Of a stretch of 64,000 nucleotides of DNA, positions 41,959-51,546 are shown one piece after another; position 1 is the stretch's first letter; every line of letters begins with the position of its first letter. The stretch lies in NCBI GenBank assembly GCA_045221575.1, contig JBGUWU010000012.1, positions 8,844 to 72,843 on the forward strand. The letters run 5' to 3'. The position numbers and the translations under genes were made by a program. The notes under the pieces are model-generated. The model had not been told where the DNA came from. It searched no databases and worked only from the letters and a program-made list of their open reading frames with translations. This DNA comes from Scybalousia_A sp045221575. Lineage in GTDB: Bacteria > Bacteroidota > Bacteroidia > Bacteroidales > P3.

Positions 41959-43314
41959 TTACTTTTTTTGACAAATAGAGCCAAACAAAGTAGCCGAAGT
42001 ACAATCATCTATTTTTACATTTATGTAATCACCTTTCTTTGTTTCCTCTTTATCAAATATTACTACCTTGTTTTGAGATGTCCGTCCAAAGTATTTATTT
42101 TCATCTCTTTTGCTTACACCTTCAACTAATACTTCAAAAGTTTTTCCAATATCTTTCTTGTTACTTTGCAATGAAAGTTCTCTTTGCAAGTCTATTATCT
42201 CATTTAACCTTCTTATCTTTTCGGATTCTGAAACATCGTCATCGTATTTCTTTGATGCTAAAGTTCCAGGACGTTCAGAATACTTAAACATATAAGCAGA
42301 ATCGTAGCCAACCCAAGACATTATATCCATAGTTGCTTGATGATCTTCTATTGTTTCAGAACAAAAACCAGCAATAACATCAGTACTTAATGCACAATCA
42401 GGGATTTTGTTTCTTATCATTTCTATTTTACGTTTGTAATCCTCAACTGTGTATTTTCTGTTCATCTTTTCCAACATACGATTGCTACCCGACTGAACCG
42501 GAAGATGAATATATTTACAAATATTATCATACTTTGCTATCGTATCTATCAGTTCTTCAGATATATCTTTTGGATGTGAGGTCGCAAAACGAACTCTTAG
42601 AAGTGGATTTACTTGAGCTACTCTTTCTATAAGTTGAGCAAAATTCACTCGTTCGCCGTTTTCTTCATAAATATATGAATTTACGTTCTGTCCTAACAAA
42701 GTTATGTCCTTATAACCTTGAGAAAACAGACTTCTTGCCTGCTCTACTATGCTTTGAGGAGAACGACTTCTTTCTCTACCTCTTGTATATGGAACAACAC
42801 AATAAGAACAGAAATTCTCACAACCTCGCATTATTGAAATAAAAGCAGAAATTCCGTCTGTATTTAACTCTATCGGGATAATATCTTCGTATGTTTCTTC
42901 CTTAGAAAGCTCCACATCTATACTTTGTTCAAAATATTTTAAATCAGAATCTTGCTTATATGATTTTGTATTAGCATTTATCAACTCCGCAATCTTACGG
43001 TAAGAATCTGGACCTGCAACTATATCTACTCTATCTTCTTTCACAAGGCTTTCTTTCAAACGTTCTGCCATACAACCCAAAATACCTATCTTTAAATAGG
43101 GCTTTTTCTTCTTTAACGATTGTAAATCATGCACACGATTGTGAATTCTTTTTTCAGCATTATCTCTTACAGCACAAGTGTTTATAAGTATAACATCAGC
43201 ATCATTATCTGTATCTACCAAATTAAAATCGTTTTCTTTCAAAACCTTAGCAACTATTCCGCTATCGGCTTGATTCATCTGGCAACCGTATGTTTCTATA
43301 TATACATTCTTCAT
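41959..43314 (-). CDS. miaB: tRNA-2-methylthio-N6-dimethylallyladenosine synthase MiaB
   Basis: A 451-residue radical SAM methylthiotransferase that modifies A37 of tRNAs. The N-terminal cluster domain has ETYGCQMNQADSG, INTCAVRDNAE and LGCMAERL, giving three cysteines; the radical SAM cluster is CENFCSYCVVPYTRGRE; a C-terminal TRAM domain follows (about 375-450). The start at 43314 (MKNVYIETYG) is chosen over 43335, which lies inside the -7 box TAATTTTG (43340-43333). Confidence 0.96.
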   Translation of the reverse strand: MKNVYIETYGCQMNQADSGIVAKVLKENDFNLVDTDNDADVILINTCAVRDNAEKRIHNRVHDLQSLKKKKPYLKIGILGCMAERLKESLVKEDRVDIVAGPDSYRKIAELINANTKSYKQDSDLKYFEQSIDVELSKEETYEDIIPIELNTDGISAFISIMRGCENFCSYCVVPYTRGRERSRSPQSIVEQARSLFSQGYKDITLLGQNVNSYIYEENGERVNFAQLIERVAQVNPLLRVRFATSHPKDISEELIDTIAKYDNICKYIHLPVQSGSNRMLEKMNRKYTVEDYKRKIEMIRNKIPDCALSTDVIAGFCSETIEDHQATMDIMSWVGYDSAYMFKYSERPGTLASKKYDDDVSESEKIRRLNEIIDLQRELSLQSNKKDIGKTFEVLVEGVSKRDENKYFGRTSQNKVVIFDKEETKKGDYINVKIDDCTSATLFGSICQKK

Positions 43315-43385
43315 TTTATTCCAAAATTTCTGCAAAATTATAAAAAAAACTGCAAATATCGTATATGATGTCTTTTTAACACAAT

Positions 43386-43530
43386 AAAAACATCAAGACT
43401 TTGTAAAATAAGATCAACTTTTAGCAAAATAAGATCAACTTCTAGCAAAAAAAGATCAACTTCTAGCAAATTAAAATCAACTTCTGGTAAATTAAAATCA
43501 ACTCTTTTTTTATTAAAACTTGATGTTTTT
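43386..43530. repeat. 21-nt repeat array C (7 units)
   Basis: Seven consecutive 21-nt units starting at 43388, 43409, 43430, 43451, 43472, 43493 and 43514. Units 2-4 share AAGATCAACTT(T/C)TAGCAAA. The ends are inverted repeats AAAAACATCAAG (43386-43397) and CTTGATGTTTTT (43519-43530). Located between the divergent miaB and TetR genes, beginning 46 nt upstream of the miaB -7 box. Confidence 0.92.
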
Positions 43531-43700
43531 AATAACACTACTACATAAAGTTTAATTAATTAAAAATATTCTACTTATTTATATAAATTAACAATGAAAC
43601 AACATTTATTAAACTCTCTAAACCAATGTTATTTGATTTACATTAAAAATGGTAGAATAAAAAAAACTCAGAAAACTTTTTTCGTTTTAAAAGTTTTTTA

Positions 43701-43708
43701 TACTTTTG
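43701..43708 (+). promoter_or_regulatory. -7 box for the efflux operon
   Basis: TACTTTTG, 23 nt before the TetR start; no clear -33. Confidence 0.6.
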
Positions 43709-43730
43709 CAAACTTGTAAATTTAAAGATT

Positions 43731-44393
43731 ATGAATGCAAAAGAAAAAGTAATGGATGAGTTTATCAAGCAGTTTAAACATAAAGACTGTAAAGATATTC
43801 TTGTTGATGACATCGCTAATAGCTTAGGTATGTCTAAGAGAACTATCTATGAAAACTTTAATTCTAAAGACGATATCATAAAACAAACTCTCTCTCATTA
43901 CCTTTCTTTGGAACAGACTAAGATACTTAATCTTGTTAATAAAGAACCCAACCCTCTAATAAAAATTTTCAGAATATTCCATTACTTTATCCAACACTAT
44001 TCTCAAAAACATCTTTTTAGAGTATTCAATCTAAAAAAACAATACACTAATATTGCTGAAGAGGTATTTTCTCCGCACAAACAATTCCTTTGTAATACTA
44101 TATTAGAGGCTTATAAACAAGCTCAAAAAGAAGGTTATTTCTTCAAAGAAATAAAACCTGAAATACTGCTTGCTCTTATTATTGGTAGAGAAAACGATTC
44201 TCCACAAGAGACTATAAACATTATGAATAAAGAAGTTAATACTTTGGATTTATTCATAATTTATTTTTTCACAATATTGAGAGGTGTATCTACTCAAAAG
44301 GGAATGGTTATTTGGGAAAAGTATTATATTGAATTTACAAACAAAGATTTTTCAAACATAGACAAAATTATAGATAATAATAACAATAAATAA
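43731..44393 (+). CDS. TetR/AcrR family transcriptional regulator
   Basis: A 220-residue regulator. The N-terminal HTH (LVDDIANSLGMSKRTIYENFNSKDDIIKQTL, about residues 23-55) is typical TetR; the C-terminal helical domain would bind an inducer. It is first in the operon with the TolC-MFP-RND genes 10 nt downstream, so it most likely represses its own pump operon until a toxic ligand binds. Confidence 0.92.
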   Translation: MNAKEKVMDEFIKQFKHKDCKDILVDDIANSLGMSKRTIYENFNSKDDIIKQTLSHYLSLEQTKILNLVNKEPNPLIKIFRIFHYFIQHYSQKHLFRVFNLKKQYTNIAEEVFSPHKQFLCNTILEAYKQAQKEGYFFKEIKPEILLALIIGRENDSPQETINIMNKEVNTLDLFIIYFFTILRGVSTQKGMVIWEKYYIEFTNKDFSNIDKIIDNNNNK

Positions 44394-44402
44394 TTAAGAA
44401 TA

Positions 44403-45758
44403 ATGAAAAAACGAACACGAATCATTAAGGCTCTATTTCTTTCAATGGCTATAGTGGGAAGTTTTTCTTCAATAGCTCAAAACAATGACGAGATTCTTTA
44501 TCTTGATCTCCAAACTGCTTTGAATATTGCTCAAGATAACAATCCTACAATTAAGATTGCTGAGATGGAAATACAGCGTGTAGATTACTCAAAAAAAGAA
44601 GTCATGGGCTCACTTTTACCTAATGTGTCTGCAACAGGGCAATACACCAACAACGTTATGAAAAGCGTAATGTTTTTGCCTGCAAGCATGTCCGCAGCTT
44701 TTGGCGGTAAGAATTATATGGAAGTTGGCTACAAAAATTCTTTCTCTGGTACTATTTCAGCAGGTCTTCCTTTAGTTAATTTTGCTCTTTGGGAAAGTTT
44801 GAAAAGCAAACAAACGGAAATGGATTTAATCTTAGAAAAAGTAAGAAGTTCAAAAATAGATATGAAAAAGCAAGTTACTGATGCTTATTTCAATATCTTA
44901 CTTGCAGAATCCAGCCTAAAAGTCTTGGAACAAAGCATTAACAATGCCAAAGAAACTCTTAAAACTATTAAAACTTCTTATGAACAAGGTTTAGCTTCTG
45001 AATATGATTATTTAAGAGCTCAAGTTCAAGTTAATAATCTAAATCCTTCTTACATTTCAGCAAAAAATGGAGTTGATTTAGCAAAACTTCAATTAAAGAT
45101 GTTGCTTTCTTTACCATTAGATCAACAAGTTAATGTTAGAGAAGAACTTTCTGATTATGAAGAAAACTTAAAGTTACTTGAAAAATACGAAAACGACCAA
45201 GCAATAGAGTACAACTCTACTCTTAGACAGTTGGATTTAAACATAAAGAGTTTGCAACATACTTTAAAAATGACAAAATACCAACATTTACCTTCTCTTT
45301 CTGCATTTGGACAATATGCTTATCAAACTCAAGCAGAAGATTTTAAGTTTCAAGATTATAAATGGGTTAGTAGTGCTGCTGTCGGTTTATCTTTAAGCAT
45401 TCCTCTTTTCAGTGGAAATACTGTTATCAACCAAACAAAACAAGTTGAATTGGCAATAAAAGAGCTTCAATTGCAAAGAAGTTATGCTACTGAAGGTCAG
45501 AAACTTCAAATCACATCTGCATTAGATAATATGCGTGCAGCAAATGAGCAACTTTTGGCAAACAAAGAAGCTATTACTCAAGCAGAAAAAGGATATGAGA
45601 TTGCAAAAGTTCGTTACAATACAGGAACAGGAACAATCTTAGAACTAAATGACTCTGAGCTTGCATTAACTCAAAGTCGTTTAAACTATCAACAAGCATT
45701 ATATAACTACTTGTCTGCTCAAACTCAATTGGAACAAGTATTAGGTAGAATTAATTAA
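44403..45758 (+). CDS. TolC family outer-membrane efflux protein
   Basis: A 451-residue exported channel subunit (signal peptide ending SIAQ). Two OEP repeats are seen, about residues 30-220 and 235-450, each with long amphipathic helices (for example TLKTIKTSYEQGLASEYDYLRA and the matching GYEIAKVRYNTGTGTILELNDSE). It forms the outer-membrane duct of a tripartite pump with the next two genes. Confidence 0.95.
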   Translation: MKKRTRIIKALFLSMAIVGSFSSIAQNNDEILYLDLQTALNIAQDNNPTIKIAEMEIQRVDYSKKEVMGSLLPNVSATGQYTNNVMKSVMFLPASMSAAFGGKNYMEVGYKNSFSGTISAGLPLVNFALWESLKSKQTEMDLILEKVRSSKIDMKKQVTDAYFNILLAESSLKVLEQSINNAKETLKTIKTSYEQGLASEYDYLRAQVQVNNLNPSYISAKNGVDLAKLQLKMLLSLPLDQQVNVREELSDYEENLKLLEKYENDQAIEYNSTLRQLDLNIKSLQHTLKMTKYQHLPSLSAFGQYAYQTQAEDFKFQDYKWVSSAAVGLSLSIPLFSGNTVINQTKQVELAIKELQLQRSYATEGQKLQITSALDNMRAANEQLLANKEAITQAEKGYEIAKVRYNTGTGTILELNDSELALTQSRLNYQQALYNYLSAQTQLEQVLGRIN

Positions 45759-45790
45759 AATAGTTAAAAACATAAAACACATTATAAATA

Positions 45791-46810
45791 ATGAATAAGA
45801 ATATCGTAAAGTTACTTTCAGTAGTAGCATTAACATCTTTGTTTTTAAGTGCATGCTCAAGCAAAGATAAAACAGAAAACAAAAAAGACGAAATAATAAA
45901 TGTACAAGTTGAACAAGTTTCTATGCAAGAGATAGATCAAATTTATGATTTTACTTCTTCAATAGAACCTAAAGTGAAAAATTATATCTCTTCTGCTGGT
46001 GGAACTCGTATTGATAAAATTTTTGTAGAAGTTGGTTCAAGAGTAGCAAAAGGACAAGTGTTAGTAAAAATGGATAATACTAACGTAGCTACTGCACAAG
46101 CTCAATTAGATAATCTTGAAATAGATCTTAATCGTATGAAAGCTCTATATCAAAGCGGTGGTACAAGCAAACAAACTCTTGATCAAATGCAAACTCAATA
46201 CGATGTCGCAAAAAGAAATCTTCAAAACTTAAAAGAAAACATAAATCTTGTTTCTCCTATAAGTGGTGTTGTAACAATGAAAAACTTTGACAATGGCGAT
46301 GTTGCAGGAAGCCAACCTATACTTCAAGTAATGCAAATATCTCCTGTTAAGCTTAGATTTTCCATAAATGAAAGTTTCTATTCAAGAGTTAAGATTGGTA
46401 TGCAAGTTACTGCAAAGGTAGAAGTTTTCGGTGATGAAGAATTTAAAGGAAAAATATCTATGATTTCTCCTACAATAGACCCAAATTCAAGAACTTTCTA
46501 TGTAGAAGCAGAATTTGCTAACGGCAATCAAAAACTTCGTCCTGGAATGTTTGGCCGTGCTGAATTAAACCTTGGTCGTGCAAACACTGTCCTTGTTTCA
46601 GATAAAGCTGTTGTAAAACAAAATGGAACTAACGACAAATATGTTTATGTTCTTCAAAATAATAATACTGTAGAATATCGTAAAATAACTTTAGGAAGAA
46701 GAATGAATGACAAGTATGCAGTTTTAGAAGGATTGAATGATGGAGAAAGAGTTGTTGTTTCAGATTACAATAAATTGAAGAATGGTTCTAAAGTTAAAGT
46801 CGTTAAGTAA
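45791..46810 (+). CDS. efflux RND transporter periplasmic adaptor (MFP)
   Basis: A 339-residue membrane-fusion lipoprotein with lipobox LFLSAC (Cys22). Lipoyl halves (KIFVEVGSRVAKGQVLVKMD and INLVSPISGVVTMKNFDNGD) flank a short helical hairpin, then beta-barrel (PVKLRFSINESFYSRVKIG) and membrane-proximal domains. It links the RND pump with the TolC channel. Single hairpin, small MFP type. Confidence 0.95.
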   Translation: MNKNIVKLLSVVALTSLFLSACSSKDKTENKKDEIINVQVEQVSMQEIDQIYDFTSSIEPKVKNYISSAGGTRIDKIFVEVGSRVAKGQVLVKMDNTNVATAQAQLDNLEIDLNRMKALYQSGGTSKQTLDQMQTQYDVAKRNLQNLKENINLVSPISGVVTMKNFDNGDVAGSQPILQVMQISPVKLRFSINESFYSRVKIGMQVTAKVEVFGDEEFKGKISMISPTIDPNSRTFYVEAEFANGNQKLRPGMFGRAELNLGRANTVLVSDKAVVKQNGTNDKYVYVLQNNNTVEYRKITLGRRMNDKYAVLEGLNDGERVVVSDYNKLKNGSKVKVVK

Positions 46811-46845
46811 ATGAAATATTAACCAAATAAAACTTTAATTATAAT

Positions 46846-49800
46846 ATGAGTGTTTATGAATCATCGGTAAAGAGACCTGTATTGGTATCTATCGCTTTTA
46901 TAGCGGTGATGATTATGGGTATCTTTTCCTATAGTAAATTAAGTATAGACCTATTGCCAGATTTTGATATGAATATGGCGATAGTTATAGTTTCTTATCC
47001 AAATGCGAGTGCTGAGGACGTAGAAAATAACGTTACAAAAACAATAGAAACAGTTATGTCTACAGTCAGCGATCTAAAGAAAGTTTCTTCTACTTCTAAA
47101 GATAACGTTTCTATGGTTACTGTAGAGTTTAACTGGGGAACAGACTTAGATGACGCTGTCAATGATATGCGAGATAAATTGGAAATGGTAAAGATGGCTC
47201 TACCTGATGGAGCATCTTCTCCTATGATTTTCAAATTATCTACTTCTATGATGCCTGTTGTTATCTATTCTGTAGATGCTAAAGAAAGTATGTCTGCTCT
47301 TTACAAGATATTAGACGATAATATGTCTAATCCTCTTCAAAGAATAGATGGTGTAGGTAGTGTTACTATCACAGGTGCTCCAAGAAGAGAGATTGTTGCT
47401 TTAGTTGATCCTATGAAAATGGAAGCATACAATCTTACTGTTGAAAGTATTGGTAGTCGTATTGCAGCAGAAAACCTTAATACTCCTTCTGGTAAATTCT
47501 ATATTGGTAACGAATCTTACACACTTCGTATTGAAGGTGAATACAAAGAGAGCGAACCTTTAAATAATATTATTGTTGCAAATTATGGAGGTCCTATTTA
47601 TCTTAGAGATATAGCAACAGTAAGAGATTCTTTGCAAGAAAAGATACAAGAAAGTTACGTTAATGGAAAACGAGGTGCTACTGTTGTTGTTTCAAAACAA
47701 AATGGAGCAAACTCTGTAGATGTAATGAATAAAATAAATGAGGCTCTACCAAGTATAGAAAAAAATCTCCCTCCAGATGTTCATATTACAGAAATTATGA
47801 ATACAACAGATAACATCATCAACTCTATTAATTCCCTAAAAGAAACAATTATCTTGGCATTTGTATTTGTCATCATAGTTATTATGTATTTCTTAGGACA
47901 ATGGAGAGCTGCTTTGATTGTTATTGTTACTATTCCTGTTTCTCTTATCGGAGCATTTATTTATCTACTTGCTTCTGGAAATACTCTGAATATGATTTCT
48001 ATGTCTGCCCTCACAATATCCATAGGTATGGTTGTTGATGACGCTATTGTAGTTATGGAAAACGTAACAAAACATATAGAAAGAGGAGCAAGACCAAGAG
48101 AAGCTGCTATTTATGGAACAAACGAAGTTGCCAATGCTGTTGTAGCTGCTACATTAACACTTATTGCAGTTTTCTTCCCATTCACTATGCTTGGAGGTAT
48201 GGCAGGTATAATGTTTAAACAATTAGGTTGGATGATGTGTATCATTATGGTTGTTTCAATTATATGTGCTTTAACACTTACACCTATGCTTTGCTCTATC
48301 ATATATAAGAAAAAAGTAAAACGAATAGGCGAAGTGAAAGAAGAAAGAGTAAATGTCTTTACTAAAATGCGTGATGCAATAGACAGACAACTTACGGTAT
48401 TAGATAATGGTTATGAAAAAATTCTTTCTTGGTGTGTTAGACACAAACCAAGTACTATTATTATATCTGCAATTGTCTTTATTCTTTCTTTATTCCTTAT
48501 TAAATTTATAGGTTCAGACTTTATTCCTCGTTCTGATAATGCTATGATTAGCGGTAATATAGAACTTCCTGCTGGAGCAAGTGTAGAAAGAAGTAAAGTT
48601 ATTGCAGATCGTTTTCAACAGTTTGTAAAGAAAGAGTTTCCTGAATTAAAAAATATGACATATTCAATTGGTACTCCTTCTGAAGATGAAGACAATTCAT
48701 TCGCTCTTATGCAGACATCTGGAGATAATTATATTTCTTTCCGTATGCGTTTTACAGATATTGCAAACAGAGACAGAGATATCTATGAAATTTCAGACAT
48801 ATTAAGAAACGAGATAGCATCTTATCCAGAAGTAGACAAATCTGCTATTACTCCAGGAGGACAACAGGGAGGTATGACTGGAGGTTCTACTGTTGAAGTT
48901 CAAATCTTTGGTTATGATTTTGAAACAACAACAAAACTTGCTAAACAATATAAAGCAGGCATGGAAAAGGTAGAAGGCTTAAAAGATATTACCATTTCTC
49001 GTAAAGACTATACTCCTCAGTTTAACCTTGAGTTTGACAGAGAAAAACTTGCAGAAAATGGTCTAAGTGTTTCTGCTGCTTCTACATTTGTACGAAACAG
49101 AATGAATGGTATGACTGCTTCATTGCTTCGTGAAGACGGAGATGAATATAAAATCAAAGTGCGTTATGCTGAAGAATTTAGAAAAAATATAGAAGATATA
49201 GAAAACATTACCCTTTATTCTTCTACAGGAAAACCTATCAAACTTAGTGAAGTAGCAAAAGTTGTAGAAAAGTTTGCGCCTCCTCAAATAGAACGTCAAG
49301 ACCGTGAGCGTATAGTTAAAGTAACTGCGACTCTTTCTGGTACAACAATAGATAAGGCAAAAGAAGCTATTGATAATATTACTAACAGCCTTTCTATTCC
49401 TTCTAATGTAGGCATAGAAATAGGAGGTACAATAGAAGATCAACAAGAATCTTTCGGTGATATTGGTCTTTTAGGTATAATTATCATTATTTTAGTTTAT
49501 TCTGTTATGGCAGGACAGTTTGAAAGTTTCCGTTCTCCATTCATTATCATGTTCTCTATTCCATTTGCCTTAACAGGTATGTTTATCGGTCTTTGGATAA
49601 CAGGTGGAACATTAAATATGATGTCATTGATTGGTGCTATTATGTTGATAGGTATAGTTGTAAAGAATGGTATTGTACTTGTAGATTATATCAATCTTAA
49701 CAGAGAGAGAGGAATGAGTATCATTAATTCAATTGTTTTAGGAGGTAAATCTCGTTTGCGTCCTGTACTTATGACTACTGCAACAACTGTATTAGGCATG

Positions 49801-49992
49801 TTACCTATGGCTATAGGCATAGGTGAAGGTTCTGAAATGTGGCAACCAATGGGTGTGGTTATTGTATTTGGACTTACAATATCTACACTTGTAACCCTTG
49901 TACTTATCCCAACAATCTATGGTTCGTTTGCAGCAACTAAATTAAATCGTCAAAGAAAATCATTACATAAACAGATTAAGAAAGGAGAATAG
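46846..49992 (+). CDS. efflux RND transporter permease
   Basis: A 1048-residue inner-membrane proton-driven exporter with the RND layout: helix 1, large porter loop, helices 2-6, helix 7, second loop, helices 8-12. Helix 4 has the proton-relay aspartates in SIGMVVDDAIVVMENV; helix 10-11 has GIVVKNGIVLVDYIN. Sequence style fits the AcrB/HAE family rather than heavy-metal pumps. Drug range is not readable. It is 4 nt from the PG0541-like gene. Confidence 0.96.
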   Translation: MSVYESSVKRPVLVSIAFIAVMIMGIFSYSKLSIDLLPDFDMNMAIVIVSYPNASAEDVENNVTKTIETVMSTVSDLKKVSSTSKDNVSMVTVEFNWGTDLDDAVNDMRDKLEMVKMALPDGASSPMIFKLSTSMMPVVIYSVDAKESMSALYKILDDNMSNPLQRIDGVGSVTITGAPRREIVALVDPMKMEAYNLTVESIGSRIAAENLNTPSGKFYIGNESYTLRIEGEYKESEPLNNIIVANYGGPIYLRDIATVRDSLQEKIQESYVNGKRGATVVVSKQNGANSVDVMNKINEALPSIEKNLPPDVHITEIMNTTDNIINSINSLKETIILAFVFVIIVIMYFLGQWRAALIVIVTIPVSLIGAFIYLLASGNTLNMISMSALTISIGMVVDDAIVVMENVTKHIERGARPREAAIYGTNEVANAVVAATLTLIAVFFPFTMLGGMAGIMFKQLGWMMCIIMVVSIICALTLTPMLCSIIYKKKVKRIGEVKEERVNVFTKMRDAIDRQLTVLDNGYEKILSWCVRHKPSTIIISAIVFILSLFLIKFIGSDFIPRSDNAMISGNIELPAGASVERSKVIADRFQQFVKKEFPELKNMTYSIGTPSEDEDNSFALMQTSGDNYISFRMRFTDIANRDRDIYEISDILRNEIASYPEVDKSAITPGGQQGGMTGGSTVEVQIFGYDFETTTKLAKQYKAGMEKVEGLKDITISRKDYTPQFNLEFDREKLAENGLSVSAASTFVRNRMNGMTASLLREDGDEYKIKVRYAEEFRKNIEDIENITLYSSTGKPIKLSEVAKVVEKFAPPQIERQDRERIVKVTATLSGTTIDKAKEAIDNITNSLSIPSNVGIEIGGTIEDQQESFGDIGLLGIIIIILVYSVMAGQFESFRSPFIIMFSIPFALTGMFIGLWITGGTLNMMSLIGAIMLIGIVVKNGIVLVDYINLNRERGMSIINSIVLGGKSRLRPVLMTTATTVLGMLPMAIGIGEGSEMWQPMGVVIVFGLTISTLVTLVLIPTIYGSFAATKLNRQRKSLHKQIKKGE

Positions 49993-49995
49993 ACA

Positions 49996-50289
49996 ATGAA
50001 AGCAGCATTCATAGCATATAATCAAGCATTTGTTGAAGAAGTAGAACAAATACTTCATCAATTAAGTATTAGAGGTTATACAAAATGGGAAGATGTAAAA
50101 GGACGAGGAACAAAAAGTGGCGAACCTCATCTTGGTTCTCATGCTTGGCCAAGTAAAAATATGGCTACTCTATGTATGGTTGATGACTACATCGCTCCTA
50201 TTCTTAAAAAGAGAATACAAGGCTTAGACCATTCTGCACCAGAGCAAGGTTTAAGAGTATTCTTTTGGGATATTGTGGATTGTAATTAA
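49996..50289 (+). CDS. PG0541 family transporter-associated protein
   Basis: A 97-residue soluble protein that follows RND permease genes in many Bacteroidales. The sequence KWEDVKGRGTKSGEPHLGSHAWPSKN and its ferredoxin/PII-like strand-helix pattern fit that family. It may be a regulatory partner of the pump; this is inference from position. It closes the operon. Confidence 0.85.
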   Translation: MKAAFIAYNQAFVEEVEQILHQLSIRGYTKWEDVKGRGTKSGEPHLGSHAWPSKNMATLCMVDDYIAPILKKRIQGLDHSAPEQGLRVFFWDIVDCN

Positions 50290-50311
50290 AGTTATAAGAT
50301 ATAAATTCTTT

Positions 50312-50341
50312 AAGGACAAGATTAATCTTGTCCTTTTTTTT
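50312..50341 (+). terminator. efflux operon terminator
   Basis: A perfect stem AAGGACAAG / CTTGTCCTT with ATTAAT loop and a T-run. Confidence 0.93.
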
Positions 50342-50592
50342 TGTTGCCTCCTCAAGTTCAATTTTTATCACCCTTTGTTTAGTTGTCGCTAAATCAAGAG
50401 TTAGTGTCAAAAAAAACTATTTTCTCACCATTAACACCAAGTTTGGCGTAAAAGAAACGGCGTTTGACAGAATTTGAAATTGAAATGGCAAAAAAAATTC
50501 TCTTTTCTCGTATCTACTTAGCACTATTTTAATTTTTATTTATAATTTTGTAGGTTAAAGAAAGACTTTTAGAAAATAAAAAGCATCATTCC
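50342..50592. other. spacer before the glycosyltransferase gene
   Basis: No gene seen. TAATTTTG at 50543-50550 is a likely -7 box for the 50593 gene. Confidence 0.5.
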
Positions 50593-51546
50593 ATGAACAA
50601 CATTGCCATATTAATACCTTGCTATAACGAAGAACAAACCATAGAAAAGGTTATTTCGGATTTTAAGGCTGAATTACCACAAGCAAAAATATATGTTTAT
50701 GATAATAATTCCACTGACAAGACCATTGAAAAAGCAACTAATAGTGGAGCATTGGTTCGCAAAGAGACAAAGCAAGGAAAAGGCAATGTAATCCGCAGAA
50801 TGTTCAGAGAGATAGATGCTGACTGTTACATAATGGTTGATGGTGATGACACCTATCCTGCTAAACATGTCAAAGATATGGTTAATCTTGTATTGAATGA
50901 AGATGTTGATATGGTAATTGGAGATAGATTATCAACAACTTATTTTAATGAAAACACAAGAGCTTTTCATAATTTCGGCAATAGACTTGTTCGGCGTTTG
51001 ATTGTTTCTTTTTGGCATAACGAATTAGAAAAAGGTGAAACGATAAGAGATATCATGAGTGGTTATAGAGCGTTTTCTAAACGTTTTGTCAAGTTGTTCC
51101 CCGTTATGAGTGGCAACTTTGAAATAGAAACCGAGATGACTATTCACGCATTAGACAAAAGATTTCTTATAAAACAAATACCTGTAGAATATAAAGATAG
51201 GCCAGATGGAAGCCAATCAAAACTTAATACTTTCTCTGATGGTTTTAGTGTTTTAAAAACAATTGCTTTACTCTTCAAAGAATATAAACCGCTCAAATTC
51301 TTTGGAATAATATCTTTAATTCTTTTGATTTGTTCAATAGTTCTCTTTATTCCTGTGCTAATTGAGTACTTTTCTACTCATCTTGTGCCGAGATTTCCAA
51401 CGCTTATTGTGTCTGGTTTCTTGCTTTTGGCTTCTTTGATTTCTTTTTTCAGCGGTTTACAATTAGATGTTTTAATTAACAAGTCAAAAAAAGACTATGA
51501 ACTAAAATTAATTGAATTTGAAAACAAACAAAAACAAGATATATGA
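50593..51546 (+). CDS. family 2 glycosyltransferase (DPM1/DPG-synthase-like)
   Basis: A 317-residue membrane-linked transferase. The GT-A domain starts AILIPCYNEEQTIEKVISDF, with YVYDNNSTDKT and the metal-binding VDGDDTYP; IMSGYRAFSKRFVK and RPDGSQSKLNTFSDG fit polyprenyl-phosphate glycosyltransferases. Two helices at the C-terminus (about 235-255 and 270-290) anchor it. It probably makes a lipid-linked sugar. The stop overlaps the next start (ATGA). Confidence 0.9.
   Translation: MNNIAILIPCYNEEQTIEKVISDFKAELPQAKIYVYDNNSTDKTIEKATNSGALVRKETKQGKGNVIRRMFREIDADCYIMVDGDDTYPAKHVKDMVNLVLNEDVDMVIGDRLSTTYFNENTRAFHNFGNRLVRRLIVSFWHNELEKGETIRDIMSGYRAFSKRFVKLFPVMSGNFEIETEMTIHALDKRFLIKQIPVEYKDRPDGSQSKLNTFSDGFSVLKTIALLFKEYKPLKFFGIISLILLICSIVLFIPVLIEYFSTHLVPRFPTLIVSGFLLLASLISFFSGLQLDVLINKSKKDYELKLIEFENKQKQDI

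Noticed and set aside
43386..43530. CRISPR array
   Set aside because: Units are contiguous 21-mers without unique spacers, and no cas genes are near.
43338..43538. 66-codon minus-strand frame with heptapeptide repeats (LLEVDL type)
   Set aside because: It is the translation of the 21-nt repeat array (21 nt equals seven codons) and overlaps the miaB promoter. No sign of a real gene.
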